Assembly: GCA_947561395.2 (NCBI GenBank)
Contig: OX387190.1
Span: 9,852,858-9,916,857, forward strand
DNA from: Buxus sempervirens
Taxonomy: Eukaryota; Streptophyta; Magnoliopsida; Buxales; Buxaceae
Direction: 5' to 3'
Length of the DNA stretch: 64,000 nt
A program made the translations under genes and the position numbers. The notes beneath the pieces are model-generated. The model saw only the letters and a list, made by a program, of their open reading frames with translations. It was not told where the DNA came from and did not search any database. Shown piece after piece: positions 38,401-46,598 of the stretch (positions are counted from its first letter, which is position 1; each line of letters starts with the position of its first letter).

Positions 38401-41400
38401 ACATTGCTATTCAAATCTTTCGTTACTTTGCTAATAGAAAGAAGATTGCAAGAAAGATTTGGAACATGCAGGACAGATTTTACTTCAATGGATGGACTAA
38501 GCCTAATAGTTCCAATTCCAGCAACCGGTGAGAGGGATCCATCTGATATTTTCACTTTAAAACCTCCTGAACATGATGAGGACGAATAAAACAAATTTTC
38601 ACAACCCATTATATGGTCAGTGGCTCCGGAGTCAATAACCCAATATTCAACGTTACTTCGGCTAATCAACGCTGAAATAAAATCACCTCTTTGAGCCAAT
38701 GATTCGGAGGACGATGTGACATTGGAAACTGGGGTAATAAGTTTATATAGCTGCTCGAGTTGGGCTTTGGTGAGTGAAAGGGAATCATTCTCAGACTAGG
38801 TAGTGGAAGGTGAAGGCTCGGTGCTGCTTTGAGAACCAAATGTGTTGCGTGGCCTATTTTCCTCTCGATTGGTCTGAGTTTGCCGTCCATCATCACAGGT
38901 CCATTGCTTCCTGTTTGTTGGTTGACCATGCAACAGCCAACACTGATCTTTTGGTGTGATTGGTGTGCTTGAAATGTTCACATCAAAGGTTATTATTTCC
39001 GGGCGCTCAAGCCGACTCCTGTTCACGAACGGCAAGAGCTGAATTTTCCGAGGAAGGTTTCTTGGAGTCTTTGAGCATGACACTTTCTGGCTGGCCTCTT
39101 GACGAACGTCAGCAAATATCTCATCGATTACTGGTGGTGGTTTAAGTCCCAGCAATCGGCCTCTTACTTTGTCCAATTCTGGAGCTAACCCTGCCAAGAA
39201 ATCATAAACTCTCTCTTTCTCCACCTGCTTATATTTCTCGGAATCTCTAGGAGTTTCCCAATCAATCTGAACAGACATATCAATTTCCCTCCATAGCTGC
39301 TGCAAAGCATTGTTATATTGAGTAACATCTATGTCTCCTTTGCATAAATCCCAAGCTTTATTCCTTAGTTCAAAGAGTTGGGCAGAGTTCTCCAAATCAA
39401 AGAAGGCAACTGTAAGAGCATCCCAAAGTTCCTTTGCAGTAGAGTAATACAAATAGGATTCTTTAATATCCTCTTCCATAGAGTTAACAATCCAAGCCAT
39501 CACCATTGAATTCTGGGCATCCCAGGTTGCATAAGCATAATTACTTTCATATGGCTTCACTGCAGTTCCAGTTACATAGCCAGGTCCCCCATGTCCACAG
39601 ATAACCGTAAGGGCAGATTGAGACCACTGGAGAAAGTTCTTACCATTCAACCGACTGGTGGTAATTTGTAGAGAAGAATTTTCTCCGAGAGTGGCTGTGG
39701 CTAGATGATTAGAGAGTGTAGCGGGTGCACTTGTAGAGATCGGTTCAGAAGTCCCCGTAGAGCCCCCTGAATCCCCATCTCTGCGTGAACCAGTCATGGC
39801 TTTTGGCCATTCCATCTGCTCAAACAACTTGTCTCTGATACCATAAAACCAGGAAGGAGTGACAGAATAAAGAACACTACAAAAGTGGTAAAACTGTTAT
39901 GTTTATTATCTCAGCCAAGTACATTTATTTATAGAGCTAGGATACACAATTGTGATCCTTTATTCTAGGGATACCTATCTAATTTAGATAACCATAATTT
40001 GAAATCTAAATAAGTGCAGATCCTATAAACAAGGAAACAAACTATATCCTAACAATAATGAAATCCAAAGGATAAGGAAAGAATTAAGCCACCAAATCTG
40101 CTGAGATCTTCAACAAATAAGCCACCAAATCTGTTGAGATCTTCAACAAGTAAGTTACCAAATCTGCCGAGATCTTCAACACTTATCTGTTAAGTACTTA
40201 TCCATAAGCACTAGCAATCCCAAATGCCACCTTAGTCCATTGTATTGAGATGGTACTTGAGGATATTGTCTATGATTACGTATTTATATCACCACCATGT
40301 TGCCAGTATCAATGTGAAAGTTAAAAGGAGATCATAGTAATTCACCTGAAAAATTGTTCTTGTAGAATGATTCTTAGAAAGAATGCATCAGCTGCAATTT
40401 TCAGCCATCATTTAGCAGATTAGGTCCATAGTTATAACTGTGACAGGAGTCTTCTAGATACGGCAAGTGAATGATGATTCTTCTATATCATGGGTAAATT
40501 TTTAATTTTTCCATTAGTAATATCGAGTTGGATCTAGGTTTGAGTTGATTGATTATCCTTTGCTTGGTGGTCAGTTTACCTGGTGTAATCTTCAATTCCC
40601 TCCACTATGTTCTAGATCAGATTGATGCTTGGCATCGAACTCATGGGATAGTCATTTCAGGTCAGTATCCCAAAGACTTCTTCCGAGAACTGTGTTTGAT
40701 CATTCTCCACTAATATTGTCAGATTAGTCCTTAGGATGGCTACACCATCCTTTTTTTCTGGGTCTTGTCAAGGAATGGTGGCATGAAGGGAGGAGCATGG
40801 CATCGAGGTGGGCTGATTTTTACTTTATGCGATGCCTGAAAGAAGTCAAGAATAAGATCAAACTATGGAATAAAGAAAATTTGGGAGGTTGGAGAGTCAG
40901 AAAAAGAAAGCCATGGATGAACTTGTTGAACTAGATACTAAGGAAGGCAGTGAGGAGTGGTCTTTGCTTGATAGGGAGAGAAGGTTGGAGATTAAAGAAT
41001 CTCTGGAAAGTGTGCTAAAAAATGAGGAAATTCATTGGAGGCAAAAGTCTAGGGTCCAATGGTTAAAAGGAGGAGATGGGAATACTGGTTTTTTTTTATA
41101 AGGTAGTTAATGGAAGAAGAATTCAAAACATGATTACGAGGTTGGAAGTGGATGGAAGGGTGGTTGAGGATATTGGGGAAATTGGCTGATGCTTATGTCA
41201 GTTCTATGCCAATCTCTATTCATCGAAGGAAAAATTTAGATTCAAATTGAAGGAGGTTGGGCAATCAGAGGTTATTGATGATATGAAGGAGTGGATTGAA
41301 AGGGAGTTTGAGATGGAGGAAATAAAAGAGGCAGTTTGTGAGATGGAAGGGAATAAGGCTTTTGGGCCTGATCGCTTCACATTGATTTTTTTTCAAGAGA

Positions 41401-44170
41401 AACAGGGGACAATAAAGGACAACTTGTTTAAGGTTTTCAAGGAGTTCTATCTAAATGGAGTGGTCCACATGGCTACAAATGCTACATTCCTGGTTCTCAT
41501 TCCTAAAAATGTAGGGGCGATGGGCATAAAGGATTTTAGGCCAATCAGTCTAGTAACTAGTGTTTACAAGATCATCGCTAAGGTGTTGTCGATTAAATTG
41601 AAGAGGGCTTTGCTTGAAGTGATTTCAGCAAATCAGAGTGCAATTGTGGAGGGTTGTCAAATGATGGATTGCTCATTAATTGCTAATGAATGTGACGAAA
41701 GTAGGAGGGAGGGGAGTTCGGGAGTTGTGTGTAAATTGGACATTGAAAAAGCATATGACCGAGCGGAGTGGGGTTTTTTAGACTCGGTGTTGGAATGGAA
41801 AGGCTTTGGGGTGTGATGGAGGAGGTGGATGAAGGGGTGTATGGATAAAGTTCATTTTTCTAATTTGGTGAATGGGGTGGCCAAAGTTTTTTCCTTTCAC
41901 TAGGGGTATTCATCAGAGTGACCCGCTTTCTCCATTTCTGTTCACCTTGGTCATCGAGGCATTACATAGATTTATTAGGATGGAGAGTGATAGGGGTTTG
42001 ATAGAAGGTTTTAAGGTTGGGAGAAACAAGTTGAGGATTTCCCATCTCCAATTTGCAGATGACACCCTGGTCTTTTTGGAGGCGTCTAGAGATCAAATAA
42101 TGTGGCTGAAAACCATCTTACGTTCTTTTCGTATGGTGTCTGATTTGAAGGTTAATTGGGGTAAGAGCTCTTTAGTGGGTGTGAATCTGGTTGAGGAAGA
42201 GTCTTTGTCTCTCAGTCGGTGTTTAGGTTGTCAGATGGCAACTCGGCCCATGTCCTATTTAGGGCTTCCTTTGGGAGAATCTCCTCGTAATTTGTCTTTT
42301 TGGGAGTTGGTGATAGAAAGGGTAGAGAAGAGGTTAGCGGCTTAGAAGAGGAATTATATTTCTTTTGGGGGTTGAATTACATTGATAAAGGCGTTCTTGC
42401 CAACTTTCCGGTCTACTACTTGTCTTTGTTTAGGATGCCAAGGAGTGTGGTGTCAATAAATGAAAAAACTCATAGATATTTTTTGTGGGAAGGGAACAGA
42501 AGAAAGCTCACTTGGTTGATTGGAAAAAGGTTTGCTTGGGAAGGGATAAAGGAGGAATAGGTTTGGGCATCCACTAGAATTCTTCTCTTCTTGCCAAATG
42601 GCTATGGCGCTTTAGGACAGAAAAAGATAGGTTGTGGTATCAAGTAATTGCAAGTAAATATGTCAGAGATGATAATGGGTGGGCAATTAATTTGAGGACC
42701 CGTCCTACATGGAACTGCCTGTGGAAAGCTATCATGCGTCAGGCCTCATCCTTTTACCCACATGGTGAAACTGGTGGTTGGCTCTGGTTCTTCTATTCGG
42801 TTATGGCATGACATTTGGTGGGAAAGGAATGCCTTGTCGAGTCATTTTACATGTCTCTTCTCTTTAGTTCTCACTCCAAATGCCTCATTATCGGATACCC
42901 TTCCTCAATCTTCATCTGGTAGTTCTTGGAACTTCCCTTTTAGGAGAGCACTGCGGCCTGCTGAATTGAAAGAAATAGCTGCACTTTTTGATTGCCTAAA
43001 AGATGTCTCTCTTGATCCTTTAGGTGTAGACAAGGTCATTTGGTCCATTTCTCCTTCCAGGTCCTTCTCTTGCAAATATTATTTTCAGCAAGGTTTGTCA
43101 AAATCCCTCAATCCTTAGGGCCCCTTTTTTGGTAGCAAGGTTATGGAAGCCTAAGTTCTCCCTAAGGTCAAGGCCTTCCTCTGGATAGCTCTGTTGTACA
43201 ACATTAATACGACTGATCGACTCCAAAGAAGATGGAAATCGATGTCACTATCACCCCCAGGTGTGTATCACGTGCATGAGTGCATGAGAGAGCATTGATC
43301 ATCTATTTGTATAGTGCCTGTTCGCTACCGATATCTGGATGTGACTATTTTAGCTGATAGGGGTGTCATGGGTGCTTCCAGTGTCTCTAAGAGCATGCTT
43401 TGAGTAGTGGAGGATTAGGTGCCTGGGTGGGGGAGGAGCTATCATTTATAGCCTTTTATTTCATGCAATAGTATGGTATGTATGGCTAGAGAGGAATTCT
43501 AGGATTTTCCAAGTGTGAGCAGATCGGTTGATCGGGTTTTTGACATGATTATGGTCATGTTTGCATCATGGGCATCAGCCCTTCTTGAGTTCCATGGGTT
43601 AAGCATGTCAGAGACATTGGGTGTACGGCGCAGGTGGTGTCGTCTGCACCCTACGTCAAGGGGCGTTTGCTGGGCATGGGGGATCCAGATTAGGATGGAT
43701 GTTGGCTATTTGTGTTCTCTCTTAGGTGCTGTGTGAGGGGTGGTGTTGGATTGTTGCGGAATTGCTTGTTCTGTCACTTTCCTTGTTTGTTATAGAGGAG
43801 GGGTTATCGTATATGGGTTTTTTTTGATTTTTTGGTTGGTTCCATTTGAGGATGAGTTAGGGGCTTTGTAAGCTTAGGGTGTGCGTATAGTTTGGGTCTT
43901 TACAGGTTGTCACAGGCATATTTTGTACATTTTACTATATCAATATATATAATATACATCATTACTCATAAAAAAAAATATATCGACATTCATATAATAT
44001 TCAGATATTCAGTGTTAGTATTTTTTTTATGAGATCTGAGTATGCCTGAGCTGACACTTTGATTCTCTCAGGATGGTTTAACTCCGCTAGACCTTTGCCT
44101 CTATTCTGGTAAGGATGTGAGAACTTACGAGCTTATCAAATTGCTGAAGCTGCTGCCCAAGCCAAGATAA
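16784..44170 (+). CDS. AKRP: Chloroplast ankyrin-repeat protein, AKRP/EMB2036 type
   Basis: Seven exons (16784-17477, 27239-27315, 27759-27857, 28186-28284, 29149-29247, 29359-29457, 44072-44170) join in frame with GT-AG introns to give 421 residues, close to Arabidopsis AKRP (about 435). Residues 1-45 are rich in Ser, Pro and Phe with few acidic residues, as in a plastid transit peptide. Residues about 100-190 hold the family block with [20 protein letters not shown] and [17 protein letters not shown]. Residues about 258-421 are five ankyrin repeats ([36 protein letters not shown]), one per exon. In Arabidopsis AKRP partners EMB506 in plastids and is needed for plastid differentiation and embryo development. 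All joints keep frame and no coding break is seen. EMB506 itself is a worse match in the N-terminal block. Intron 6 (14.6 kb) must be spliced for the last repeat to be included. Confidence 0.92.
17595..17690 (+). mobile_element. 5'-truncated Au-like SINE
   Basis: The phrase gggaaaggttgcatacat, then agaccctcccttgacccc, then gcactgggctagccctttttat is the 3' body of the plant Au SINE as I remember it. It is flanked by near-identical 16-bp copies, atatgaccagtgacca (17579-17594) and atatgaccgctgacca (17691-17706), two mismatches. The 5' half with the RNA polymerase III boxes is missing. Confidence 0.75.
17707..19212. other. AKRP intron 1, left part, nothing recognised
   Basis: AT-rich intron sequence, without open frames or terminal repeats that I can name. 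Confidence 0.5.
19213..22745 (-). mobile_element. L1-type LINE, 5'-truncated, 3.5 kb, in AKRP intron 1
   Basis: Reading right to left: a partial endonuclease (22403-22747, FWQELRDLF, then GGQFTWSN and [10 protein letters not shown]), a reverse transcriptase (20978-22336 and on into another frame) with [40 protein letters not shown] and the catalytic FADDTLVF (about 20950), then SYLGLPLG, a zinc-binding C-terminal part ([15 protein letters not shown]) and an A-rich tail (poly-T on + at about 19196-19220). The frame is broken at several places: stop after the endonuclease part, shift just before FADD, shift near 20325, stops further down. It is dead. Plant LINEs usually start with ORF1, which is absent here. 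Confidence 0.9.
23173..23361 (-). mobile_element. 189-bp LINE tail with perfect 18-bp TSD
   Basis: A poly-T run (start of the insert) is followed by gataggtaaaagat and then the usual 3' non-coding end of this LINE family (accaaaagtgtacc). The direct repeat cagattatactgaatgtt flanks it exactly at 23155-23172 and 23362-23379. The perfect duplication suggests a fairly recent insertion. Confidence 0.85.
23380..27238. other. AKRP intron 1, right part, no gene seen
   Basis: No coding family recognised. A 14-bp phrase ttcatctctcacag is doubled at about 24130 and 24152. The stretch 26400-26640 is GC-richer with phrases such as ctcgcgaagcctctcggggg and may be an old unidentified repeat. A minor open frame near 23569 has no support. 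Confidence 0.4.
27239..27315 (+). CDS. AKRP: AKRP exon 2
   Basis: 77 nt between aagtag/GC and TCT/gtaagt. It completes the split Gly codon and reads [20 protein letters not shown], matching the family's segment just before the ankyrin repeats. It ends in phase 0. Confidence 0.9.
27499..27630 (+). other. Orphan 43-codon ORF in AKRP intron 2
   Basis: An ATG-to-TAA frame in intron 2 ends with [19 protein letters not shown], a composition that looks like protein and not like AT-rich intron. It is not needed for the AKRP frame, which joins cleanly around it, and I do not recognise it. It could be a fossil exon or chance. Confidence 0.25.
27759..27857 (+). CDS. AKRP: AKRP exon 3, ankyrin repeat 1
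   Basis: 99 nt, 33 codons, between tttttcag and gtactt. It reads [15 protein letters not shown], then [13 protein letters not shown]. Confidence 0.92.
28186..28284 (+). CDS. AKRP: AKRP exon 4, ankyrin repeat 2
   Basis: 99 nt between ttctcag and gtaagt. It reads [14 protein letters not shown], then [13 protein letters not shown]. Confidence 0.92.
28285..29148. repeat. CA/GT-rich tracts in AKRP intron 4
   Basis: Runs of (CA)n at about 28609-28622, mixed CA/TG to 28740 and (GT)n at about 28805-28824 lie within 220 bp. These are microsatellites likely to vary in length. Confidence 0.8.
29149..29247 (+). CDS. AKRP: AKRP exon 5, ankyrin repeat 3
   Basis: 99 nt between cttgcag and gtatgg. It reads [15 protein letters not shown], then [12 protein letters not shown]. 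Confidence 0.92.
29359..29457 (+). CDS. AKRP: AKRP exon 6, ankyrin repeat 4
   Basis: 99 nt between cttcgcag and gtagta. It reads [14 protein letters not shown], then [13 protein letters not shown]. The intron before it is only 111 bp, the one after it 14,614 bp. Confidence 0.92.
30259..30833 (+). pseudogene. SLP2-type protein phosphatase fragment
   Basis: The translation [18 protein letters not shown], then [20 protein letters not shown], then (next frame) [20 protein letters not shown] and (next frame) DGNHEIMNV, then GNLMKSLCE follows the N-terminal half of Shewanella-like protein phosphatase 2, a PPP-family metallophosphatase. Motifs GDxHG and GDxxDRG are worn (SDLHGD, GDMLDCG); GNHE is kept. 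There are at least two 1-base frame changes, one at about 30529 (GG before AATGCC) and one near 30645, and the copy stops before the C-terminal half of the enzyme. It lies inside the Harbinger-like element, in AKRP intron 6, and is not spliced into AKRP. It is a dead captured copy; the parent gene is not in the window. Confidence 0.8.
31046..33199 (-). mobile_element. LINE 3' fragment with 13-bp TSD, split by another element
   Basis: Flanking copies of ataaggttagttt (about 31033-31045 and 33200-33212) bracket the insert. From the right, on the - strand, FSCKSLFNS (33147-33199) is interrupted by the element at 31904-33146 and resumes with [11 protein letters not shown] (about 31850), a zinc-binding region and LERNNRIF, ending in a poly-T tract (31043-31056). 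It is the same family as the LINE at 19213. Only about 0.9 kb of LINE is left, the 3' end. Confidence 0.8.
31904..33146. mobile_element. Terminal-inverted-repeat element with GATAC-rich end
   Basis: The ends catggttcaaagtgtcgtatc and, on the other strand, catggtattaagtatcgtgcc are imperfect inverted repeats of about 30 bp. Both flanks have taggat (31898-31903, 33149-33154). At the right end gatac-type words recur about a dozen times (32985-33135). No coding sequence. It is a non-autonomous DNA element of unknown superfamily. Confidence 0.6.
33383..33719 (-). repeat. Copia 3' LTR
   Basis: It carries three tandem 33-bp units (aagccaccaaatctgctgag and on) near its right end, followed by the purine tract at 33720-33732. 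Confidence 0.85.
34389..36096 (-). mobile_element. Helitron-like insertion inside the Copia element
   Basis: On the - strand the insert begins TCTTTTATACATATATA directly after an A, and ends ggcacgggctgtttgCTAG directly before a T. That fits Helitron rules (start TC, end CTRR, insertion between A and T); the usual hairpin before the end is worn. Copia protein similarity stops and resumes around it. Internally it is AT-rich with two diverged direct repeats of about 150 bp (34700-34850, 35226-35390) and another pair of about 120 bp (35756-35880, 35881-36000). It has no helicase, so it is non-autonomous. Confidence 0.55.
39844..40181 (-). repeat. Copia 5' LTR
   Basis: It matches the other LTR along its length and has the same three 33-bp units (about 40085-40181). 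The primer site follows at 39831-39843. Confidence 0.85.
40235..40519. other. AKRP intron 6 DNA between insertions
   Basis: Original intron sequence between the Harbinger-like element and the second long LINE. No feature seen. Confidence 0.5.
40520..43979 (+). mobile_element. L1-type LINE, 5'-truncated, + strand, in AKRP intron 6
   Basis: It starts within the endonuclease ([15 protein letters not shown]), followed by the linker (40889-41101), reverse transcriptase (41247-42345 in pieces: [50 protein letters not shown] at about 42050, YLGLPLGES), then [17 protein letters not shown] and the C-terminal zinc region, ending actcataaaaaaaaata. It is the same family as the LINE at 19213, in the opposite orientation. 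Many stops and frame shifts, for example a stop after GFGV at 41816. A short word atatcga is found at both edges, a weak TSD. Dead. Confidence 0.9.
44072..44170 (+). CDS. AKRP: AKRP exon 7, last ankyrin repeat and stop
   Basis: 99 nt after ttctctcag. It reads [14 protein letters not shown], then [14 protein letters not shown] and TAA. It matches the C terminus of the family, which shows that the 14.6-kb gap is an intron and not the end of the gene. The tail after the repeat is shorter than in Arabidopsis. Confidence 0.9.
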   Translation, partial: DGLTPLDLCLYSGKDVRTYELIKLLKLLPKPR

Positions 44171-46598
44171 CTGCTCTGATGACCACCTGGTCTGTTCATC
44201 AAATATTCTTCTGGCTTATGTTTGTTAAATATTCTACTGGCTTATATTCAATTTGAATTCCTCATTAAATCAGCTTGCCCTACAGTGCACTCTTAAACCC
44301 TTTTACAGGCTTTAAATATTGGATATCTGAATAATTTTTGCATTCATTTCATTTATTTTTATTGTCTTTAACATAGAATCTCTCCTTTTTTTTTAAAATT
44401 AAATACTAATGCTTCCTAATAGCATAACAGTGTGCTACAAATTATACGAAAAAGGAAAACCATTTTTCGGCGATGCTTTTAAATCTGGAGCACTCTACAA
44501 ACTAAGAAAGTGACTTTAGTGGGTCAAGTAATCTGACCACTATGGGTCTCAATTCACCCATGAAGCTTAATGCATAAAGATTATATTAAACTACCTATGT
44601 ATATGTAAGAACCCTCATTTTCCACCACCAAAGTATGCACACAGGACTGAGCCAGCAAGGACGGGAGGGGGTGCCCTCTCTTCCTGGTCCCATCAATTTT
44701 TGGGAATGTTTTCCCACCCTTTGATTATATTTCTTCCTGGAAATCACTCTGGCTTACTTTCCTTCAGAGTTCTATAATGAAATTTTCAACCTCCATTTTT
44801 GTAAGGCAAGCTTCCTGCTATTATTGTCTCTTTGTAACTTGTTCGTCACCCGCACAGACTTGTAGTGATACAGAGGGCGAAGAAGTTCTTCGTCATGACA
44901 TATCAGACAAGTGGCTGATTCCAGATAATATAAATTTATGGTTAGATGACACCCATCCTTATAACCAAACCCTGGTTTTGTATCTTTTTTTTCCCTCTAA
45001 AATTTCATTTTCTCATATTTCAAAAAATTAGTTTCTAATGTAATAATTTTTTTTAGCAGATTTTTCGTTATATTTCCTGCTGACGCTTTGTTCACGCACT
45101 GGATTTCAGTTCTGATGGATGGACAAATTCCTTGCGTAATTTCAGTAAGGAAAGGTCTGATTCTAATTACTTCTTCTGTTTCTGGTTTTATGGTGTTAGA
45201 AGTAGGGAACTTCAATTTAATCTATCAATTGCTTCCAAGTAAAAACTATGTTAGTTTTGCAATATGTAACTTGTGTATGAACCTGACAATAATCTTTGCT
45301 GCAAGTCGAGGCAGGCATGCTATATTGTGCTCCAAAGGTAGAAATCCTGCAATAAGTTAACTGGAGGCGATTTTTATGTAGTTTTTTACTTTTTTTTCAG
45401 CATATTGACTGATGGTTGCTAGTTTGTTTACATTATATTTCCTGTTGTATTTTCCTCTATTACTGTCTGCCAACGTGATTCTTTGTTATCTGCTAAAAAA
45501 AAAAAAGATTTATGGGGATTTTATTGGATTGATTTTGTTGGGTAAGGTTTTTCTTTTACCTTCCTTTGAAGTTAATGTTAAATTTCATGGTTCTAACCAA
45601 GGTTTTTTATTGATTTTGCCTGACACACTGCCTACAATCTGTTGTAATGTTTTCGTAGAATTTTGTCTGTATGCCAATGTTTACTAAAATTTTTGTGCTG
45701 CTGGCAATTTCTGAAAATTTAATAAGTTAAAGAATTTAAATAAAGCTGAAAGTTTGTTAAAAGTAGGGGAAAGAAAAAATAACTCAAAAATTTGAAAAAT
45801 GATGTTAGGGTGAAATATATTAAAAGAACTCGATATATGTACAAGAAGAAAAGCAAGCTCCCATGCTATTGTAATTTTTTAAAAATTATTTTAAATTCTT
45901 CCAAGTTTGATATTTTTAATATCAATAAATAATAAATTTTGATTAAAAATAATAAAATTTCCAAGGCATGCATGGAAGAGTAAATGGCTACAAGCTCCAA
46001 TAAGTTTTTCTTATTTTCTGAGGGAATTTTCAAAATTTTATAATAAAAACAATTAAATTATTGTTTAAATAATTTCAAAGAGTTAGATTGCTTTTGTGAG
46101 TAAAATGATGGTCATTGATGTTTTGCTATTTTTGGATTGCGTGTCATAATTTTCCAAATGTTATTTCTTATTTTAGTTATTTTTGAAAATTTTAATTTCT
46201 AAATTTAATAGATAAATAGATATATAGTTTAATTAAAAGTTAAAAGTAATGGCACCCATCTGTTGATGAAATATGCTATGTAACCTAGATTTAAATCAAA
46301 TGATTTAGATTACATAGCAATAATTTATGTGTTTTTTTATTGTAAAAAGTTTATTTTTGTCAAAAAATAAAAAATATGTTTTCATTGAAAGTTAAAAAAC
46401 ATAAGATCACATTATTTTGACTATGAGAAGACCAAAAAAATAAAGCAAAAGGTTTGCCTCCAATGGATACACCTTACAAGATGCTAAACAACATAGATCT
46501 GCATCAGAACTTCTACTCTTCAATTCACATTGGAATACTTGGTTGAAATTGACATCAAACTATCAGAAGATTAAAAATAAAGAGGAGAGGGGGGAGGT
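44171..46598. other. AKRP 3' side and intergenic DNA
   Basis: The 3' UTR of AKRP should begin here. AT-rich. Apart from one exon-like patch (44849-44971), nothing coding is supported. Confidence 0.4.
44849..44971 (+). CDS. Possible orphan exon
   Basis: After cccgcacag an open stretch reads TCSDTEGEEVLRHDISDKW, then NINLWLDDTHPYNQTL. A plant-sized 88-bp interval to ttttttagcag follows, but the donor (ctg/gttttg) is weak. The composition is protein-like. It lies 680 bp past the AKRP stop and may be part of a spliced 3' UTR, another gene or a fossil. Not recognised. Confidence 0.3.

Larger units (their letters stand above)
33383..40181 (-). mobile_element. Ty1/Copia retrotransposon, broken
   Basis: It is flanked by the 5-bp duplication cttat (33378-33382, 40182-40186). 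LTRs of about 338 bp lie at 33383-33719 and 39844-40181. By eye they differ at about 9% of sites, which suggests millions of years. Next to the right LTR is the tRNA-Met type primer site tggtatcagaga, and next to the left LTR a purine tract. From right to left come gag (38796-39827), a zinc-protease/pre-integrase part (38238-38699), integrase (about 37296-38135), reverse transcriptase (36260-36797) and RNase H (33728-34054), the Copia order. The frame is broken in several places, and a Helitron-like element sits between reverse transcriptase and RNase H. It is a fossil. Confidence 0.92.
29929..40231. mobile_element. Harbinger-like non-autonomous element with captured gene piece, heavily invaded
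   Basis: The left end ggctgcgtttgggttgct and, on the other strand, the right end ggtggcatttgggattgct form imperfect terminal inverted repeats. Each abuts TTA (29926-29928, 40232-40234), the 3-bp target duplication used by PIF/Harbinger elements. Further inward both arms share aagcac...tttttagct...gtttggta phrases. Without the LINE (31046-33199) and Copia (33383-40181) and their flanking duplications, the element is only about 1.3 kb. It has no transposase and carries a phosphatase gene fragment. The family name rests on TSD and end sequence; hAT is the alternative. Confidence 0.6.

Noticed and set aside
44777-45687. Series of + strand ORFs after AKRP taken as one gene
   Set aside because: They do not join in one frame with good splice sites; only the patch at 44849-44971 was kept as a weak candidate.
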